From NCBI GenBank assembly GCA_910585455.1, contig CAJUEL010000017.1, positions 19,785 to 83,784 of the forward strand: a stretch of 64,000 nucleotides of DNA, in the 5' to 3' direction. This document shows, in pieces, positions 18,945-28,383 of this stretch. The stretch is from an uncultured Eisenbergiella sp. Its GTDB lineage: Bacteria > Bacillota > Clostridia > Lachnospirales > Lachnospiraceae. The position numbers and the translations under genes are program-made. How positions within the stretch are numbered: the stretch's first letter is position 1; every line of letters starts with the position of its first letter. The notes under the pieces are model-generated. The model worked only from the letters and a program-made list of their open reading frames with translations, did not search any database and was not told the DNA's origin.

Positions 18945-20123
18945 TTACTGGGCCGCGCCTGTCCGCCTGCTCACCTCCAGCAGCTTGCTGCGCATCGCGT
19001 CCTCGATCTGCACGAGCTCCGCTTCCGCTTCCCTGCGCTTGTTGCGCCCTTCCTCCTGAATGTGCATCACCTCGTCCAGCGTGGCGATCAGCGTTTCATT
19101 CGTCTGCTTTAAGGTTTCGATATCCACAATGCCGCGTTCCGACTCCTTCGCGGTTTCCACGGTCGCCAGCTTTAACGCCTCCGCATTTTTGCGCAGCAGC
19201 TCGTTGGTCATATCGGTCACCTTCCGCTGCGCCTCCGCCGCCTTCGCGGAATGATCCACGCCGATCGCCAGCACCATCTGGCTTTTCCATAACGGAATCG
19301 TGTTCACCAGCGTGGACTGGATCTTTTCGGACATCACCGTATCGTTATTCTGAATCAGCCGGATCTGCGGCGCCATCTGCATGGCCACCGTCCGGGACAG
19401 CTCCAGATCATAAACCTTTTTCTCAAAGCGGTTGCAAAGCTCCGCCAGATCCCTCGCCTTCTGGGAATCCTCCGGCAGTCCGCTCGCCTGTGCCTGTGCC
19501 AAAAGGTCCGGCAGCTCCTTCGTCCGCACCTCATCCAGCTTCTTCTTGCCGGCAAGAATATACATGGACAGCTCTTTATAGTAGTTTAAATTGAGCTGAT
19601 ACATCTGGTCCAACATCGCCGCATCCTTTAACAGCTGAATCTGATGCCCCTCCAGCACCTTGCAGATGCGGTTCACATTCACCTCTGCCTTGGCGTATTT
19701 TGCCTTCATGTTCTCCAGCCTGTTCGCATTTTTCTTGAAAAATCCAAGAAATCCCTTTTCCTCTTCCTCCTCGTCAAAGCTCTTTAGCTCCGTCACCACC
19801 GAAGCGAGATCATTGCCGATTTCCCCCAGATCCTTGGAGCGTACATTGCCCAGTGCGACCTCAGAAAAATCCGCAATCTTTTTCTGAGAGCTGGCTCCAT
19901 ACTGGAGCACCAGCTGGGAATTGGTGATGTCAATCTGCTTGACAAACTCGTCCACCTGCTTTTGCTCCGCAGGTGTCAGAATTTCCCGCAGCTTGATCGC
20001 CTCCTCGGCTGCTGCCAGCGGCGCCGCCTCCGGCGTCTGTACCACTTCCTGTTTTTCCTCCCCAAAGGGCTCCAGCGTCAGTGTCGGCGCTTCATTCAAT
20101 AAAATTTCCAGATCCTGTTCCAT
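18945..20123 (-). CDS. telA: Toxic anion resistance protein, TelA family
   Basis: 392 residues of the TelA (PF05816) family, largely alpha-helical with coiled-coil-prone regions. Recognisable landmarks are the LVLQYG...QKKIADFSE region, LGFFKKNANRLENMKAKY, and the MDQMYQLNLNYY-like helix typical of the family. TelA proteins are linked to tellurite resistance and to envelope stress; their mechanism is unclear. Its ATG follows the xpaC stop immediately (TAAATG), so the two are co-transcribed and probably coupled. A terminator follows. Confidence 0.9.
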   Translation of the reverse strand: MEQDLEILLNEAPTLTLEPFGEEKQEVVQTPEAAPLAAAEEAIKLREILTPAEQKQVDEFVKQIDITNSQLVLQYGASSQKKIADFSEVALGNVRSKDLGEIGNDLASVVTELKSFDEEEEEKGFLGFFKKNANRLENMKAKYAKAEVNVNRICKVLEGHQIQLLKDAAMLDQMYQLNLNYYKELSMYILAGKKKLDEVRTKELPDLLAQAQASGLPEDSQKARDLAELCNRFEKKVYDLELSRTVAMQMAPQIRLIQNNDTVMSEKIQSTLVNTIPLWKSQMVLAIGVDHSAKAAEAQRKVTDMTNELLRKNAEALKLATVETAKESERGIVDIETLKQTNETLIATLDEVMHIQEEGRNKRREAEAELVQIEDAMRSKLLEVSRRTGAAQ

Positions 20124-21557
20124 TTATGCTTCCCCCTCCTTAGATGTATTCGTGAAAAATTCGCTCTTCATATAGCCGTCCTGGGCCAATACGGTCTTTA
20201 AAACCTTCGCATCCGCCGCCGCTTCAAAGGCAGCGTCCTGATACATATCATCCAGCAGCTTTTCGAAAGCCTGGTTGATCGTGTCCATCGTCTTTTCGAT
20301 CTCCGCCTTGGCGGTCCGGATGTTCTCGCCCTGCACGCCCGCCTTGTCAAAATCCGCGTAGGATTCCACCAGCTTTACCGTGGTGGGCAGATAGTAATCC
20401 ATAAATTTACGCATCTGGGGACATTTCTCCGGATGCTCCTTTAATACCATGAAAATGCGCTGCAGCAGATAATCCAGCTGGTACAGCTTATTGGAGATCA
20501 CTTCGCCGGGAATCTCGATATTCAGCTGCCGGAGCCGCTCCATATAATTGCGCCCTTCCTGCTCAATCTGCTGCTCCGCGGTCATATCCATCCCTTCCGG
20601 AATCTCTGTTTCCGCTTCTTCCTCTGCCGCCTCTTTGGCCTGCGCACACTTCTCCTGCTCTGCCCGGGCATTCCCATACTGCTGCCAGCTTTCATCGCTG
20701 AGCATCAGCACCGTCTCCTTCGCGTCCAGATGCCCCTCCGGGAAAATGCCCGCGCGCAGCATTTTGCGCACGTCCTTTCTCACCTTCCGCAGGCTCTGCC
20801 CGGTCCGCGCCGCCAGATCCTCCAGCTCCAGATACATCTTTTCCTTCCCTATCCGCAGATACCGCTCCGCACGCTTCAAGCGCGCCTGCAATCCACAGCC
20901 TCTTTTCAGCATGATGCCAAAGCCGCCCGTCAGGAGCGCGAATATCGTGGTCATCCAGGCCAGGCCCGTATCCGGAACCGCCAGCCAGGTGATCAAAAAC
21001 AGGAAGGTGAATAAACTGCCCAAACCGATGCCAATGCCGCCGAACACCGTAAACAATACGCCCGCGACCTTTCCATTCTTATGAAAATACCGGGCAGGCA
21101 CCAATACCTGCCTGTCCCGGGAAATCACTGTCGTTCCCTGCCCCCGGTATACTGTCATGCGGTTTGTGCCGTCATTTGCTCCCCGCTGCTCCCGGTTCCC
21201 CGCCCGCAGGCTCTCTTTATATTCCTCCGCCTCCTGCGTCCGTCGTGCCGCCCGGTCGCTGGCATACATCGTCCGGCGCGGTCCGTACGTGTGCTTGCTG
21301 CGGTATCGGGACGCATAATCCGCCTCCTGCGCGCCATCCTCCCGGGGTATTTTGTCTCTGCCCGTGTTGCGGTCTCCCAGGGGTCTGTTGATCCTCTCGT
21401 GCGCCTGATTCACCTGCCGGCGCACCTCTTCCATCGCACCGCCCACCGTATCATTTACAACCGCGTTAATCTGTCCGAAGTCCCCGGTTTCCATCGCATC
21501 CTGTATCGCGCTGCGAATCCGCTCCCCGATTTCAGAAAATTCCTGCTTCTCACTCAT
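20124..21557 (-). CDS. xpaC: XpaC-like 5-bromo-4-chloroindolyl phosphate hydrolysis family protein
   Basis: 477 residues from the ATG at 21557 (AGAGG upstream); an upstream ATG at 21587 lacks a ribosome site. A charged N-terminal region of about 180 residues precedes two adjacent membrane helices (FGGIGIGLGSLFTFLFLITW and the following segment), then a helical C-terminal domain of the XpaC family (PF10112). XpaC and TelA are often paired in Firmicutes, as here. The biochemical role is not known despite the family name. Confidence 0.85.
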   Translation of the reverse strand: MSEKQEFSEIGERIRSAIQDAMETGDFGQINAVVNDTVGGAMEEVRRQVNQAHERINRPLGDRNTGRDKIPREDGAQEADYASRYRSKHTYGPRRTMYASDRAARRTQEAEEYKESLRAGNREQRGANDGTNRMTVYRGQGTTVISRDRQVLVPARYFHKNGKVAGVLFTVFGGIGIGLGSLFTFLFLITWLAVPDTGLAWMTTIFALLTGGFGIMLKRGCGLQARLKRAERYLRIGKEKMYLELEDLAARTGQSLRKVRKDVRKMLRAGIFPEGHLDAKETVLMLSDESWQQYGNARAEQEKCAQAKEAAEEEAETEIPEGMDMTAEQQIEQEGRNYMERLRQLNIEIPGEVISNKLYQLDYLLQRIFMVLKEHPEKCPQMRKFMDYYLPTTVKLVESYADFDKAGVQGENIRTAKAEIEKTMDTINQAFEKLLDDMYQDAAFEAAADAKVLKTVLAQDGYMKSEFFTNTSKEGEA

Positions 21558-21816
21558 CGCCCAGCCTCTATATGTACCTTTCTCCATGAAATCATACTGC
21601 CAAAGAATATATGACCGTTTGGTCTGTTAAACTTCTATTAGAATATCACAAATCCGGTTCCTTGTAAAACCCCACCGGAACAATTTAAGGAATCTTTTAG
21701 AAAAAAAATGCTTTTTCCCGCAGTGAAAGGAAGGGCGGGAGAGACAGGCGGGCAACGGGCGGCGGGAGACTGGGCGGGCGGAGGACATGGGCTGTTTCCT
21801 CCCCCGCGAAAAGCAA

Positions 21817-21854
21817 CAAAAAAACGGCGCCGCATGTCCATTGCATGCGACGCC
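21817..21854 (-). terminator. Rho-independent terminator after GH127
   Basis: Eleven-base stem (GGCGTCGCATG / CATGCGGCGCC on the minus strand, with one G-U pair) followed by a run of seven T. It ends the amylosucrase-GH127 transcript. The rest of 21588-21867 has no gene, only a G/C-rich stretch at 21730-21790. Confidence 0.85.
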
Positions 21855-21867
21855 CATTGTACATAAC

Positions 21868-23838
21868 TCATTGATATCTGCGGTACAGCTTTCCTTCCCA
21901 TTGCGTCATGTCGGCGTCCGGTTCCGTACCTCTGCTTTGATGGGCGGCATAGCTTCCTGCCTCGTCGGCCTGCTCCCGTATGCCCGTCTTTCCATCCTGT
22001 CGCAGCCATACGTTCATCTTTCCTTTTTCCCTGTTGCACCACAGAAAATATGGCACTGCGGTAAAGGCGGTACCGTCCTTGCATTTCCCCTGGAGCACGC
22101 ATGTCCCGCCCAGAATATTTCTTTCGGCAGGCTCCAGAGCATCCCCTCCAAGCAGAATATCAACCCCGCCCGGATTATCCGTCTCCTCCAGACAGTACAG
22201 GAGCGGACCGCGCATCAGTGCTACCTTGCCTGCGTCGGCATCCACGTAAGGATGGGCTTCGATCTTCATGGCAGGAAGCTCCATTGTAACCGTCAATTCA
22301 TCCCCGTCCCCAAAAATTCCGTCTATGACAACATACCCTTTCTCTGTCCCTTCTTCATACCGCTTTCCCCGCCAGGTCACCGAAAAAGCGCCGGACCATG
22401 CAGGCTTGCGGATTGCCAGAGCAAATGCCGTTTCGCTTTCCATGTGCAGCACAATGCGGTTGGTTCCCGCATAAGGGATCCCGCAATCCTTTTGTTCTAT
22501 CCGGAGCTTTGTGCCGTTCACGGTCAGATCTGCGCTGCTGCCAATATGCAGATTCACGGCAACCCTTCCGTTTCCCACCGCATAAATATAATCCTGCAGA
22601 CAGCCCATCAGCTTTAAAAACATGGGCGGACAGCAGGGGCATCCATGCCAGCTCCACCGTTCGATGCTCCCGTTGCTGATCAGGGGGTTTTCATAAAAAT
22701 AATGCACGCCATCCGCCGAAAGTCCGGGCAGCACATTGTTATAAAGGGCGCATTCAAAGGCATCCATATACCGGCTTTCCCCGAAAGCGCGGTACATTTC
22801 GCCCGCCCAGAATGCCAGTGCCACGCCGGCACAGGTTTCCAGATAAGCGTCATTGGGAAGCTCATACTGATAACCAAAGCGTTCCTCATTGTGCACAGCA
22901 CCGATGCCGCCGCTGATATGGAGCTTGGTCTGCTCCACATTGTCCCAGATGCGTCTTGCCGCCTCCAGATACTCTGTCTCCTTTGTTTCGATGCCGACTG
23001 CTGTAAGCCCTGTGTACATCAGCGCCGCCCGCACCGCATGTCCCACCGCTTCGGACTGCTCCGTTACAGGGCAGTGATCCTGGGCGTATTCTCCCATATA
23101 GTGAGGAAAAGAAGCGCGGTCCTTATGCACGCCTCTGTGGTCCATCCAGAACCTCGCCAGAGAAAGGTACTTCTCCGGTTCTATCTTCAAACCATATTCT
23201 TTGGCAAGCCTTTCCCGCAGGGGCTCCTCACACAGCAGCCGGTACAGCTTTACCATGGCCTCCTCCGCAAGGGAATGGGCGGGCACGATGTTTTTGCGCG
23301 GCGCCGGACCGATTGCGCTGCACATGCAGTCCGCCGCCCGGATTGCGCATTTTAACAGCCTGGTTTTGCCCGTCGCCTTATAATAGTGGATACCGGCCTC
23401 CGCCAGACAGCCCATATTGTACAGCTCGTGCTGCCAGATCAGGCTGCCGCCGTTTTCCCCCCACCGCTTTTTCGGACACATCAGCGTCGTGTAAGTAGAA
23501 AGATAGCCGTCCGGGTCCGCATTCTGCGCCTGCTCGATCTTCTCCGTGTAAAATTCGATTCGGGCGTCCAGCTTTTCATCATAGGAGACAGCGATGATAT
23601 CGCTGATTCCCCGGATCACCTCACAGATCAGCCCGTCATACCAGGGCGGTCCGATATGCTCCCCGCACTTTCCCTGCGCGACCCATTCATAATTTTTCAT
23701 GATGCCCGCTTCATGGTCGTGCTCAAATTTATTCAGGATATCCCACACGGTGACATGATGAATCCGATCCAGCTGTTCCTTCCAGAACCCTTCCGTGATC
23801 CGCACCTGCTTATGCTCAGGCCTGTTCATGGTATCCAT
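21868..23838 (-). CDS. Glycoside hydrolase family 127 (beta-L-arabinofuranosidase)
   Basis: 656 residues from the ATG at 23838, preceded by AAGGGGG. It matches the GH127 (DUF1680) family along its length. The zinc/catalytic cluster known from HypBA1 is visible: YELPND with acid/base Glu326, LETC with Glu334 and Cys336, and HGCPCCPP with Cys402 and Cys403, one being the nucleophile. It removes beta-L-arabinofuranosyl units, for example from hydroxyproline-rich plant glycoproteins. No signal peptide, so it acts on imported oligosaccharides. It is downstream of an amylosucrase-like gene. Confidence 0.93.
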   Translation of the reverse strand: MDTMNRPEHKQVRITEGFWKEQLDRIHHVTVWDILNKFEHDHEAGIMKNYEWVAQGKCGEHIGPPWYDGLICEVIRGISDIIAVSYDEKLDARIEFYTEKIEQAQNADPDGYLSTYTTLMCPKKRWGENGGSLIWQHELYNMGCLAEAGIHYYKATGKTRLLKCAIRAADCMCSAIGPAPRKNIVPAHSLAEEAMVKLYRLLCEEPLRERLAKEYGLKIEPEKYLSLARFWMDHRGVHKDRASFPHYMGEYAQDHCPVTEQSEAVGHAVRAALMYTGLTAVGIETKETEYLEAARRIWDNVEQTKLHISGGIGAVHNEERFGYQYELPNDAYLETCAGVALAFWAGEMYRAFGESRYMDAFECALYNNVLPGLSADGVHYFYENPLISNGSIERWSWHGCPCCPPMFLKLMGCLQDYIYAVGNGRVAVNLHIGSSADLTVNGTKLRIEQKDCGIPYAGTNRIVLHMESETAFALAIRKPAWSGAFSVTWRGKRYEEGTEKGYVVIDGIFGDGDELTVTMELPAMKIEAHPYVDADAGKVALMRGPLLYCLEETDNPGGVDILLGGDALEPAERNILGGTCVLQGKCKDGTAFTAVPYFLWCNREKGKMNVWLRQDGKTGIREQADEAGSYAAHQSRGTEPDADMTQWEGKLYRRYQ

Positions 23839-23880
23839 TTTTATACCCCCTTGTGCGCTTTCGCGCATATACCAATCAAT
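23838..23880 (-). promoter_or_regulatory. Shared leader motif with hairpin and ribosome site (GH127 copy)
   Basis: On the minus strand the leader reads ATTGATTGGTATATG, a GCGC...GCGC stem with GAAA-like loop, then ACAAGGGGGTAT before the GH127 ATG. Almost the same arrangement occurs before the YbjQ gene at 31527-31567, including the 12-base ATTGATTGGTAT. It suggests a dispersed ribosome-binding/hairpin module. Confidence 0.55.
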
Positions 23881-23884
23881 GGTC

Positions 23885-23965
23885 TGGAAATTTATTTCCA
23901 AACTTACCCCCTATGTCCGCTTCAGCGGACATAAATTCAATCGTATGAAAGCTTTCCTTTCATAC
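23885..23965 (-). promoter_or_regulatory. Three consecutive intercistronic hairpins
   Basis: Between the amylosucrase-like gene and GH127 there are three perfect stems in a row: 23943-23965 (9-bp arms GTATGAAAG), 23912-23933 (10-bp arms TATGTCCGCT) and 23885-23900 (7-bp arms TGGAAAT). None has a terminal T-run. They may protect or process the mRNA between the two cistrons. Confidence 0.55.
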
Positions 23966-23981
23966 CTGTCCCCCAAAAGTA

Positions 23982-25874
23982 TCAGCACTTTTTCAGATAA
24001 TAAAAGCCATATGCCGGAATGTTGACGCCGGACGCCTGCATCCGCTCTCCGGAAATCAGCTCCACATACTCCCCGTCCGTTTCATTGATCCAGGCGGTTT
24101 TATCAAACTCGCTGAAATTGAACAAACCGAGAATTTTTTCCCCTTCAAAATATCTGCCGATACACAGCACAGAGGAGTCCCAGGTCTCGATCGTCCAAGT
24201 GTCCGCGTTTGACACAAACACCTTTTCCTGCTTCCGAAGCTTTTCCAGCCGGTCAAGCGCGGTAAACAGCTTTCCCTCCACGGTCCTGGGATCCGCGATA
24301 TTTTTTGCCAGCTCCCAGTTCATCGCTCCTCTGTGAATATAGCGGGAATCCGCCGCTTTCAGGGGATTTTCCTTGTAGGTATAGTCGTTCACCTGTCCGA
24401 TTTCATCCCCGCTGTAGAGCACCGGAATGCCGGATTGCATGAACATATAGGCGTGCAGCATCACATCAAAACGGATCGCCCGCTCCATCGCCTCCGCATT
24501 CTGCTCAAACCCCGCCTTCTCTATGCCGCACATGGAGGCGGTGGTGCCGCAGAATCTGGCGTCCCCGGTCACCGGATCCGCATTGTAAAGCTCGCCGCGG
24601 CTGTTGCTGTCGCCGTCGTAGCCCTGGAAATAATCGTTTAAGTACTTTTTATGGTCGCGCTCCCTGATACCCTCCTGCTGCAGGGTCGCATAATCCAATC
24701 CCCAGCCGATATCATCATGACAGCGCAGATAATTCAGAAATACGTAATCCTTCGGCAGGGAATTCACGATATCCAGCTGCTTTTTGAGCAGCCCCACATC
24801 CCTCGTCGCAACCGTATGCCAGGTCGTCGCCATCGTGGTCACATTGTAGAGCATGTGGCATTCCGGCTTTTCCACCGTGCCAAAATAGGGAACCACCTTC
24901 TCCGGCTCCATCACCACCTCGCCCAGAAGCAGAATGCCGGGACAGACGATCTCGCTGATCATGCGCATCATGCGCACGATCGTATGTACCTGCAACAGAT
25001 TGCGGCAGGAGGTGTTGAGCTCTTTCCAGATATAGGGAACCGCATCAATGCGGATGATATCGATGCCCCGGTTTGCCAGGTAGAGGAAATTGTACATCAT
25101 CTCGTTGAACACCCGGGGATTTTTATAGTTCAAATCCCACTGATACGGATAAAAGGTCGTCATCACAAAATGCCCTGCATCCGGCAGCCATGTGAAATTC
25201 CCCGGCGCGGTGGTAGGAAACACCTGCGGCACCGTCTTTTCATAGAGCGACGGAATGTACGAATTATCAAAGAAAAAGTAACGATCCATATATTCGCCGT
25301 CGCCGCCGCGCGCCTTCTTCGCCCACTCATGATCCTCGGAGGTGTGGTTCATGACAAAATCCATGCAGACGTTGATGCCCTTTTTATGACACGCCGCCGT
25401 CAGGCTTTCCAGATCCTCCATGGTTCCCAGCTTTTCCTGCACCTTGCGGAAGTCGGATACCGCATAACCGCCGTCGGAACGCCCCTCGGGCGTGTCCAGA
25501 AACGGCATCAGATGAATGTAATTCACGTTGCACTGCTCAATATAATCCAGCCGGGATTCCACGCCCTTCATGTTTCCCGCAAAATTGTCGATGTAAAACA
25601 TCATGCCCAGCATATCGTTTTTCTTATACCAGTCCGGCTGCGCTTCCCGCTTTTCATCCAGCGCCCGGAGCGTGTCGTTTCTTTCCTGATAAAACTGCCA
25701 CATGTTGTCGCACAGCTCGGCAAACATGGAATCGTTGCCGTAGAGCTCTGTGTAGAGCCATTTGAGCTCGTCGTGATGCTTTTTCAGCCTTTTTTGAAAA
25801 ATTGCCGCCGCATCCGGAAGCTGTACCTTCTCCTTTTTCTCGTCTTTGCCTGCCTTTTTCTGAGTTGACCGCAT
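23982..25874 (-). CDS. GH13 subfamily 4 enzyme, amylosucrase-like
   Basis: 630 residues from the ATG at 25874, chosen for the strong AAAGGAG site; the open frame continues 72 codons upstream without one. The helical N-terminal domain and barrel match Neisseria amylosucrase in length and order: RIDAVPYIWK (nucleophile Asp277), LLGEVV (acid/base Glu319) and RCHDDIGW (Asp388). Members transfer glucose from sucrose onto glucans or simply hydrolyse sucrose. There is no signal peptide. Together with the GH32 gene this points to use of sucrose-type substrates. Hydrolase versus polymerase cannot be decided here. Confidence 0.88.
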   Translation of the reverse strand: MRSTQKKAGKDEKKEKVQLPDAAAIFQKRLKKHHDELKWLYTELYGNDSMFAELCDNMWQFYQERNDTLRALDEKREAQPDWYKKNDMLGMMFYIDNFAGNMKGVESRLDYIEQCNVNYIHLMPFLDTPEGRSDGGYAVSDFRKVQEKLGTMEDLESLTAACHKKGINVCMDFVMNHTSEDHEWAKKARGGDGEYMDRYFFFDNSYIPSLYEKTVPQVFPTTAPGNFTWLPDAGHFVMTTFYPYQWDLNYKNPRVFNEMMYNFLYLANRGIDIIRIDAVPYIWKELNTSCRNLLQVHTIVRMMRMISEIVCPGILLLGEVVMEPEKVVPYFGTVEKPECHMLYNVTTMATTWHTVATRDVGLLKKQLDIVNSLPKDYVFLNYLRCHDDIGWGLDYATLQQEGIRERDHKKYLNDYFQGYDGDSNSRGELYNADPVTGDARFCGTTASMCGIEKAGFEQNAEAMERAIRFDVMLHAYMFMQSGIPVLYSGDEIGQVNDYTYKENPLKAADSRYIHRGAMNWELAKNIADPRTVEGKLFTALDRLEKLRKQEKVFVSNADTWTIETWDSSVLCIGRYFEGEKILGLFNFSEFDKTAWINETDGEYVELISGERMQASGVNIPAYGFYYLKKC

Positions 25875-26027
25875 ACTTTCTCTCCTTTGCCTCTTCTGAT
25901 GATGACTGTAAAAGTGTAACAGTTCCACCCGGCAGCCATGGTAAAGACCTGCCCGTATGCACCATGCCATGGATGTCGGATGACAAGCCGCATTCCCTGC
26001 TAAAAACAGAGTATTTCCGTCATTTCT

Positions 26028-26056
26028 ATCATAAATGATTTTACCCTGACAGGCAA
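26028..26056 (-). promoter_or_regulatory. Sigma-A type promoter for the amylosucrase-like gene
   Basis: On the minus strand, TTGCCT and TATGAT are separated by 17 bases, about 150 bases upstream of the ATG at 25874. The leader in between contains no recognised gene. Confidence 0.5.
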
Positions 26057-26095
26057 TTATTTTTTCATTGAGATATGGATTATCATCCATTTATT

Positions 26096-26454
26096 TTACA
26101 ATTCCGTTCCTTCTTCTATCCATTCCTTTAATTTCTTCTGAAGTACCTTCTTATCAGGCAAATACAATTGATTTTCCTCTGGCAACTTCTCATATCTATC
26201 ATAATAATGCACATACATCAGCATCTGCCCCAAATCCTGATGTGTAAGTTTATCAATTTTCAAATCTATCAACACATAACACCGTAAAAGTCTATTATAA
26301 AACACGAGATCCACATAATAGTTATCTTCATTGCATGTAAATCGCTTCTGCCTTGCTTCAAACAGGTAGCCTTTGCCCAATTCCAATAAAAATTTTTGCA
26401 TAATTCATTTAATGACGCTTCCATGTCTTTGATCTTCGGAAGTTGTTTCCCCAT
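26096..26454 (-). pseudogene. DUF1016/YhcG-type nuclease remnant
   Basis: The longest open part (101 codons, 26096-26401) matches the C-terminal PD-(D/E)XK domain of DUF1016/YhcG proteins: FLLELGKGYLFEARQKR, YYVDLVFYNRLLRCYVLIDLK and THQDLGQM. Just upstream, the expected preceding segment (LPKIKDMEASLNEL) is found in another frame at 26411-26454, so there is a frameshift. The region between the D-L-K strand and the C-terminal YLPDKK helix is also shorter than in the family. Intact proteins are about 330 residues. This is a decayed leftover. Confidence 0.8.
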
Positions 26455-26457
26455 GCT

Positions 26458-27579
26458 TCAGCCTCCAATTCGCCCGTTCACATCATCCCGCAGCAGCTTG
26501 TAAACGGTTGCCGCGAGCGGCACCCCCAGCAGCATGCCGGAAATTCCCAGAAAGCCGCCGCCAACCGTCACCGCCGCCAGCACCCAGATGCCGGGCAGAC
26601 CGATGGAGCTTCCCACCACCTTCGGATAAATCAGATTTCCTTCCAGCTGCTGCAGCACCACGATGAAAACGACGAATAATACAGCCTTTAAGGGATCCTG
26701 CGTCAGGATCATGATCACGCCCACAACTGCGCCCAGATACGCCCCAACCACCGGAATCAGCGCAGTCGCACCGATGAACGCGCCGATCATCGGCGCATAG
26801 GGAAACCTGAAAATCAGCATGCCGACGGTGCACAGCGTTCCCAGAATCACAGCCTCCGTCACCTGTCCGATGATGAAGCTGGAAAAGGTCTCGTTGGCCG
26901 TTCCTAAAATCCGCTTTCCGAGCGTTCTCCATGCCGGCTTCACATAAGCGCGCAGCATGCGCCCAACCTGATCCGCAAGCTTTTCCTTACTGCTCAAAAT
27001 ATAAATGGCAAAAATCAGGGAAATCGTAAAATTAATGACGCTGCTCACCACGCTTCCCACAATCGAAACCGTAGAATTCAAAAAGCCGCCGACCCCTGCT
27101 TTTAAGTAATTCAGAACATTTTCTCCGATAGCGTTCCAATCGATTTTCATATCCTGCAGCTCCTGCGCGATGCCCGGAAAAATTTCCGCATTTTCCTCCG
27201 CCCATGCCGTCGCCTGAGAAAACAACACAGGAATGCCCGATCCGATGATGCCGATGGCGGATACCAGCTCCGGAATCACCAGGCGGAAAACCAGAAAAAT
27301 CACTGCGCCAATCAGCACAATGGACAGCACAATGCAGACAGGTCTTCTGGATTTGATCACAGCTTTGCTCTTCGTCTTTGGAAAATAAAGCCGTTCCAGC
27401 CGGCACATGATAAGATTTAGTACATAAGCGATGATGCCGCCCATGACCAGCGGCGCCGCAATGCTCCACAATCTGCCAGCCCCTCCCAGCAGTACATCAA
27501 AATACCGGATGCCCAGAATCAGCACCGTCGCCAGCAGGAAATATTTCACCATCCGCAGGTCCATTTTTTTCTTTTCCAT
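26458..27579 (-). CDS. AI-2E family transporter
   Basis: 373 residues from the ATG at 27579 (GAGGAGG upstream); a longer frame would run into the alarmone synthetase gene. It has seven to eight hydrophobic segments with the conserved P-x-V-G-A-Y and PLKAVLF regions of the AI-2E/PerM permease family (PF01594). Members export autoinducer-2 or act as ion antiporters; substrate is not predictable. It lies 16 bases after the alarmone synthetase gene. Confidence 0.9.
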   Translation of the reverse strand: MEKKKMDLRMVKYFLLATVLILGIRYFDVLLGGAGRLWSIAAPLVMGGIIAYVLNLIMCRLERLYFPKTKSKAVIKSRRPVCIVLSIVLIGAVIFLVFRLVIPELVSAIGIIGSGIPVLFSQATAWAEENAEIFPGIAQELQDMKIDWNAIGENVLNYLKAGVGGFLNSTVSIVGSVVSSVINFTISLIFAIYILSSKEKLADQVGRMLRAYVKPAWRTLGKRILGTANETFSSFIIGQVTEAVILGTLCTVGMLIFRFPYAPMIGAFIGATALIPVVGAYLGAVVGVIMILTQDPLKAVLFVVFIVVLQQLEGNLIYPKVVGSSIGLPGIWVLAAVTVGGGFLGISGMLLGVPLAATVYKLLRDDVNGRIGG

Positions 27580-27595
27580 AAAAACCAATTCCTCC

Positions 27596-28348
27596 TCATT
27601 CTTCCCGCGCGATATCGGCCGCACGTTTTTCCCACCAGATGCTTTCACTGACCTTCTGCTCCTCATCCTCCTCCGGTCCCACCCGTCCCGGATCGATGAT
27701 TCTGCGGATTTCCTGCATCCGATAGTCCACCTGACAGATCGTGTCCGCACATGCCTTCAGCTCTTCCGCAATGCTTTCCGCATTTTCAATATCCTGCTTA
27801 TATTTGAGCTTATGCTCCAGGCTCGCCCAGAAGTCCATGGCTATGGTGCGGAACTGCACCTCAGCCCGCATATGCTTCTTCCCGCCGGACAAAAAAATCG
27901 GAATTCCCAGAATCAAATGCAGGCTCCGGTATCCGTTCGGCTTCGGATTGGCGATATAGTCCTTGATGCCCACCACCACGATATCATCCTGCCTGGTCAG
28001 CAGTGTTGCAAGGCTATAGATATCCTCCGGGAAAGAACAGATCACCCGCACGCCCGCCACATCGGAAAGATTCCTTTCGATGCTTTCCGGCGACAGCTCC
28101 CAGCCCTTGCGCCGCATTTTTTCCACGATGCTGTGGGGGGATTTCAGCCGCGTCTTGATGCTCTCGATCGGATTGCGGTTATGCCGCAGGGAAAATTCCG
28201 AATTCAGCACATGAAATTTCGTCTCCAGCTCCAGAATCGCACAGCGATACTGCATCATCAGGTTCTGATACCGGGCATCCTCCAGAAAGATTTCCTCCGG
28301 ATATTCCCTTTCCTCTATAGTCACTTCAGCCTCCGTATGTTCCGCCAT
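27596..28348 (-). CDS. relQ: Small alarmone synthetase (RelQ/YjbM-like (p)ppGpp synthetase)
   Basis: 250 residues, single RelA/SpoT synthetase domain with no hydrolase or C-terminal regulatory parts. Motifs are seen in order: HNRNPIESIKTRLKSPHSIVEKM, LSDVAGVRVICSF, DYIANPKPNGYRSLHL and AEVQFRTIAMDFWASLEHKLKY. It makes ppGpp, pppGpp or pGpp from GTP/GDP and ATP under stress. Ribosome site AAAGGGG. A terminator separates it from the S1-domain gene upstream, so it likely has its own promoter. Confidence 0.93.
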   Translation of the reverse strand: MAEHTEAEVTIEEREYPEEIFLEDARYQNLMMQYRCAILELETKFHVLNSEFSLRHNRNPIESIKTRLKSPHSIVEKMRRKGWELSPESIERNLSDVAGVRVICSFPEDIYSLATLLTRQDDIVVVGIKDYIANPKPNGYRSLHLILGIPIFLSGGKKHMRAEVQFRTIAMDFWASLEHKLKYKQDIENAESIAEELKACADTICQVDYRMQEIRRIIDPGRVGPEEDEEQKVSESIWWEKRAADIAREE

Positions 28349-28383
28349 AAAAACAGCCCCTTTATCCTTTCGTAGCCATCCTC

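Noticed and set aside
21588..21867. G/C-rich interval searched for an RNA gene
   Set aside because: Apart from the GH127 terminator, no clear promoter, paired structure or ORF with a ribosome site was found.
24651..25868. 405-codon plus-strand frame opposite the amylosucrase-like gene
   Set aside because: Rich in His, Arg and Ile with no domain; an antisense shadow of a gene with full GH13 catalytic motifs.
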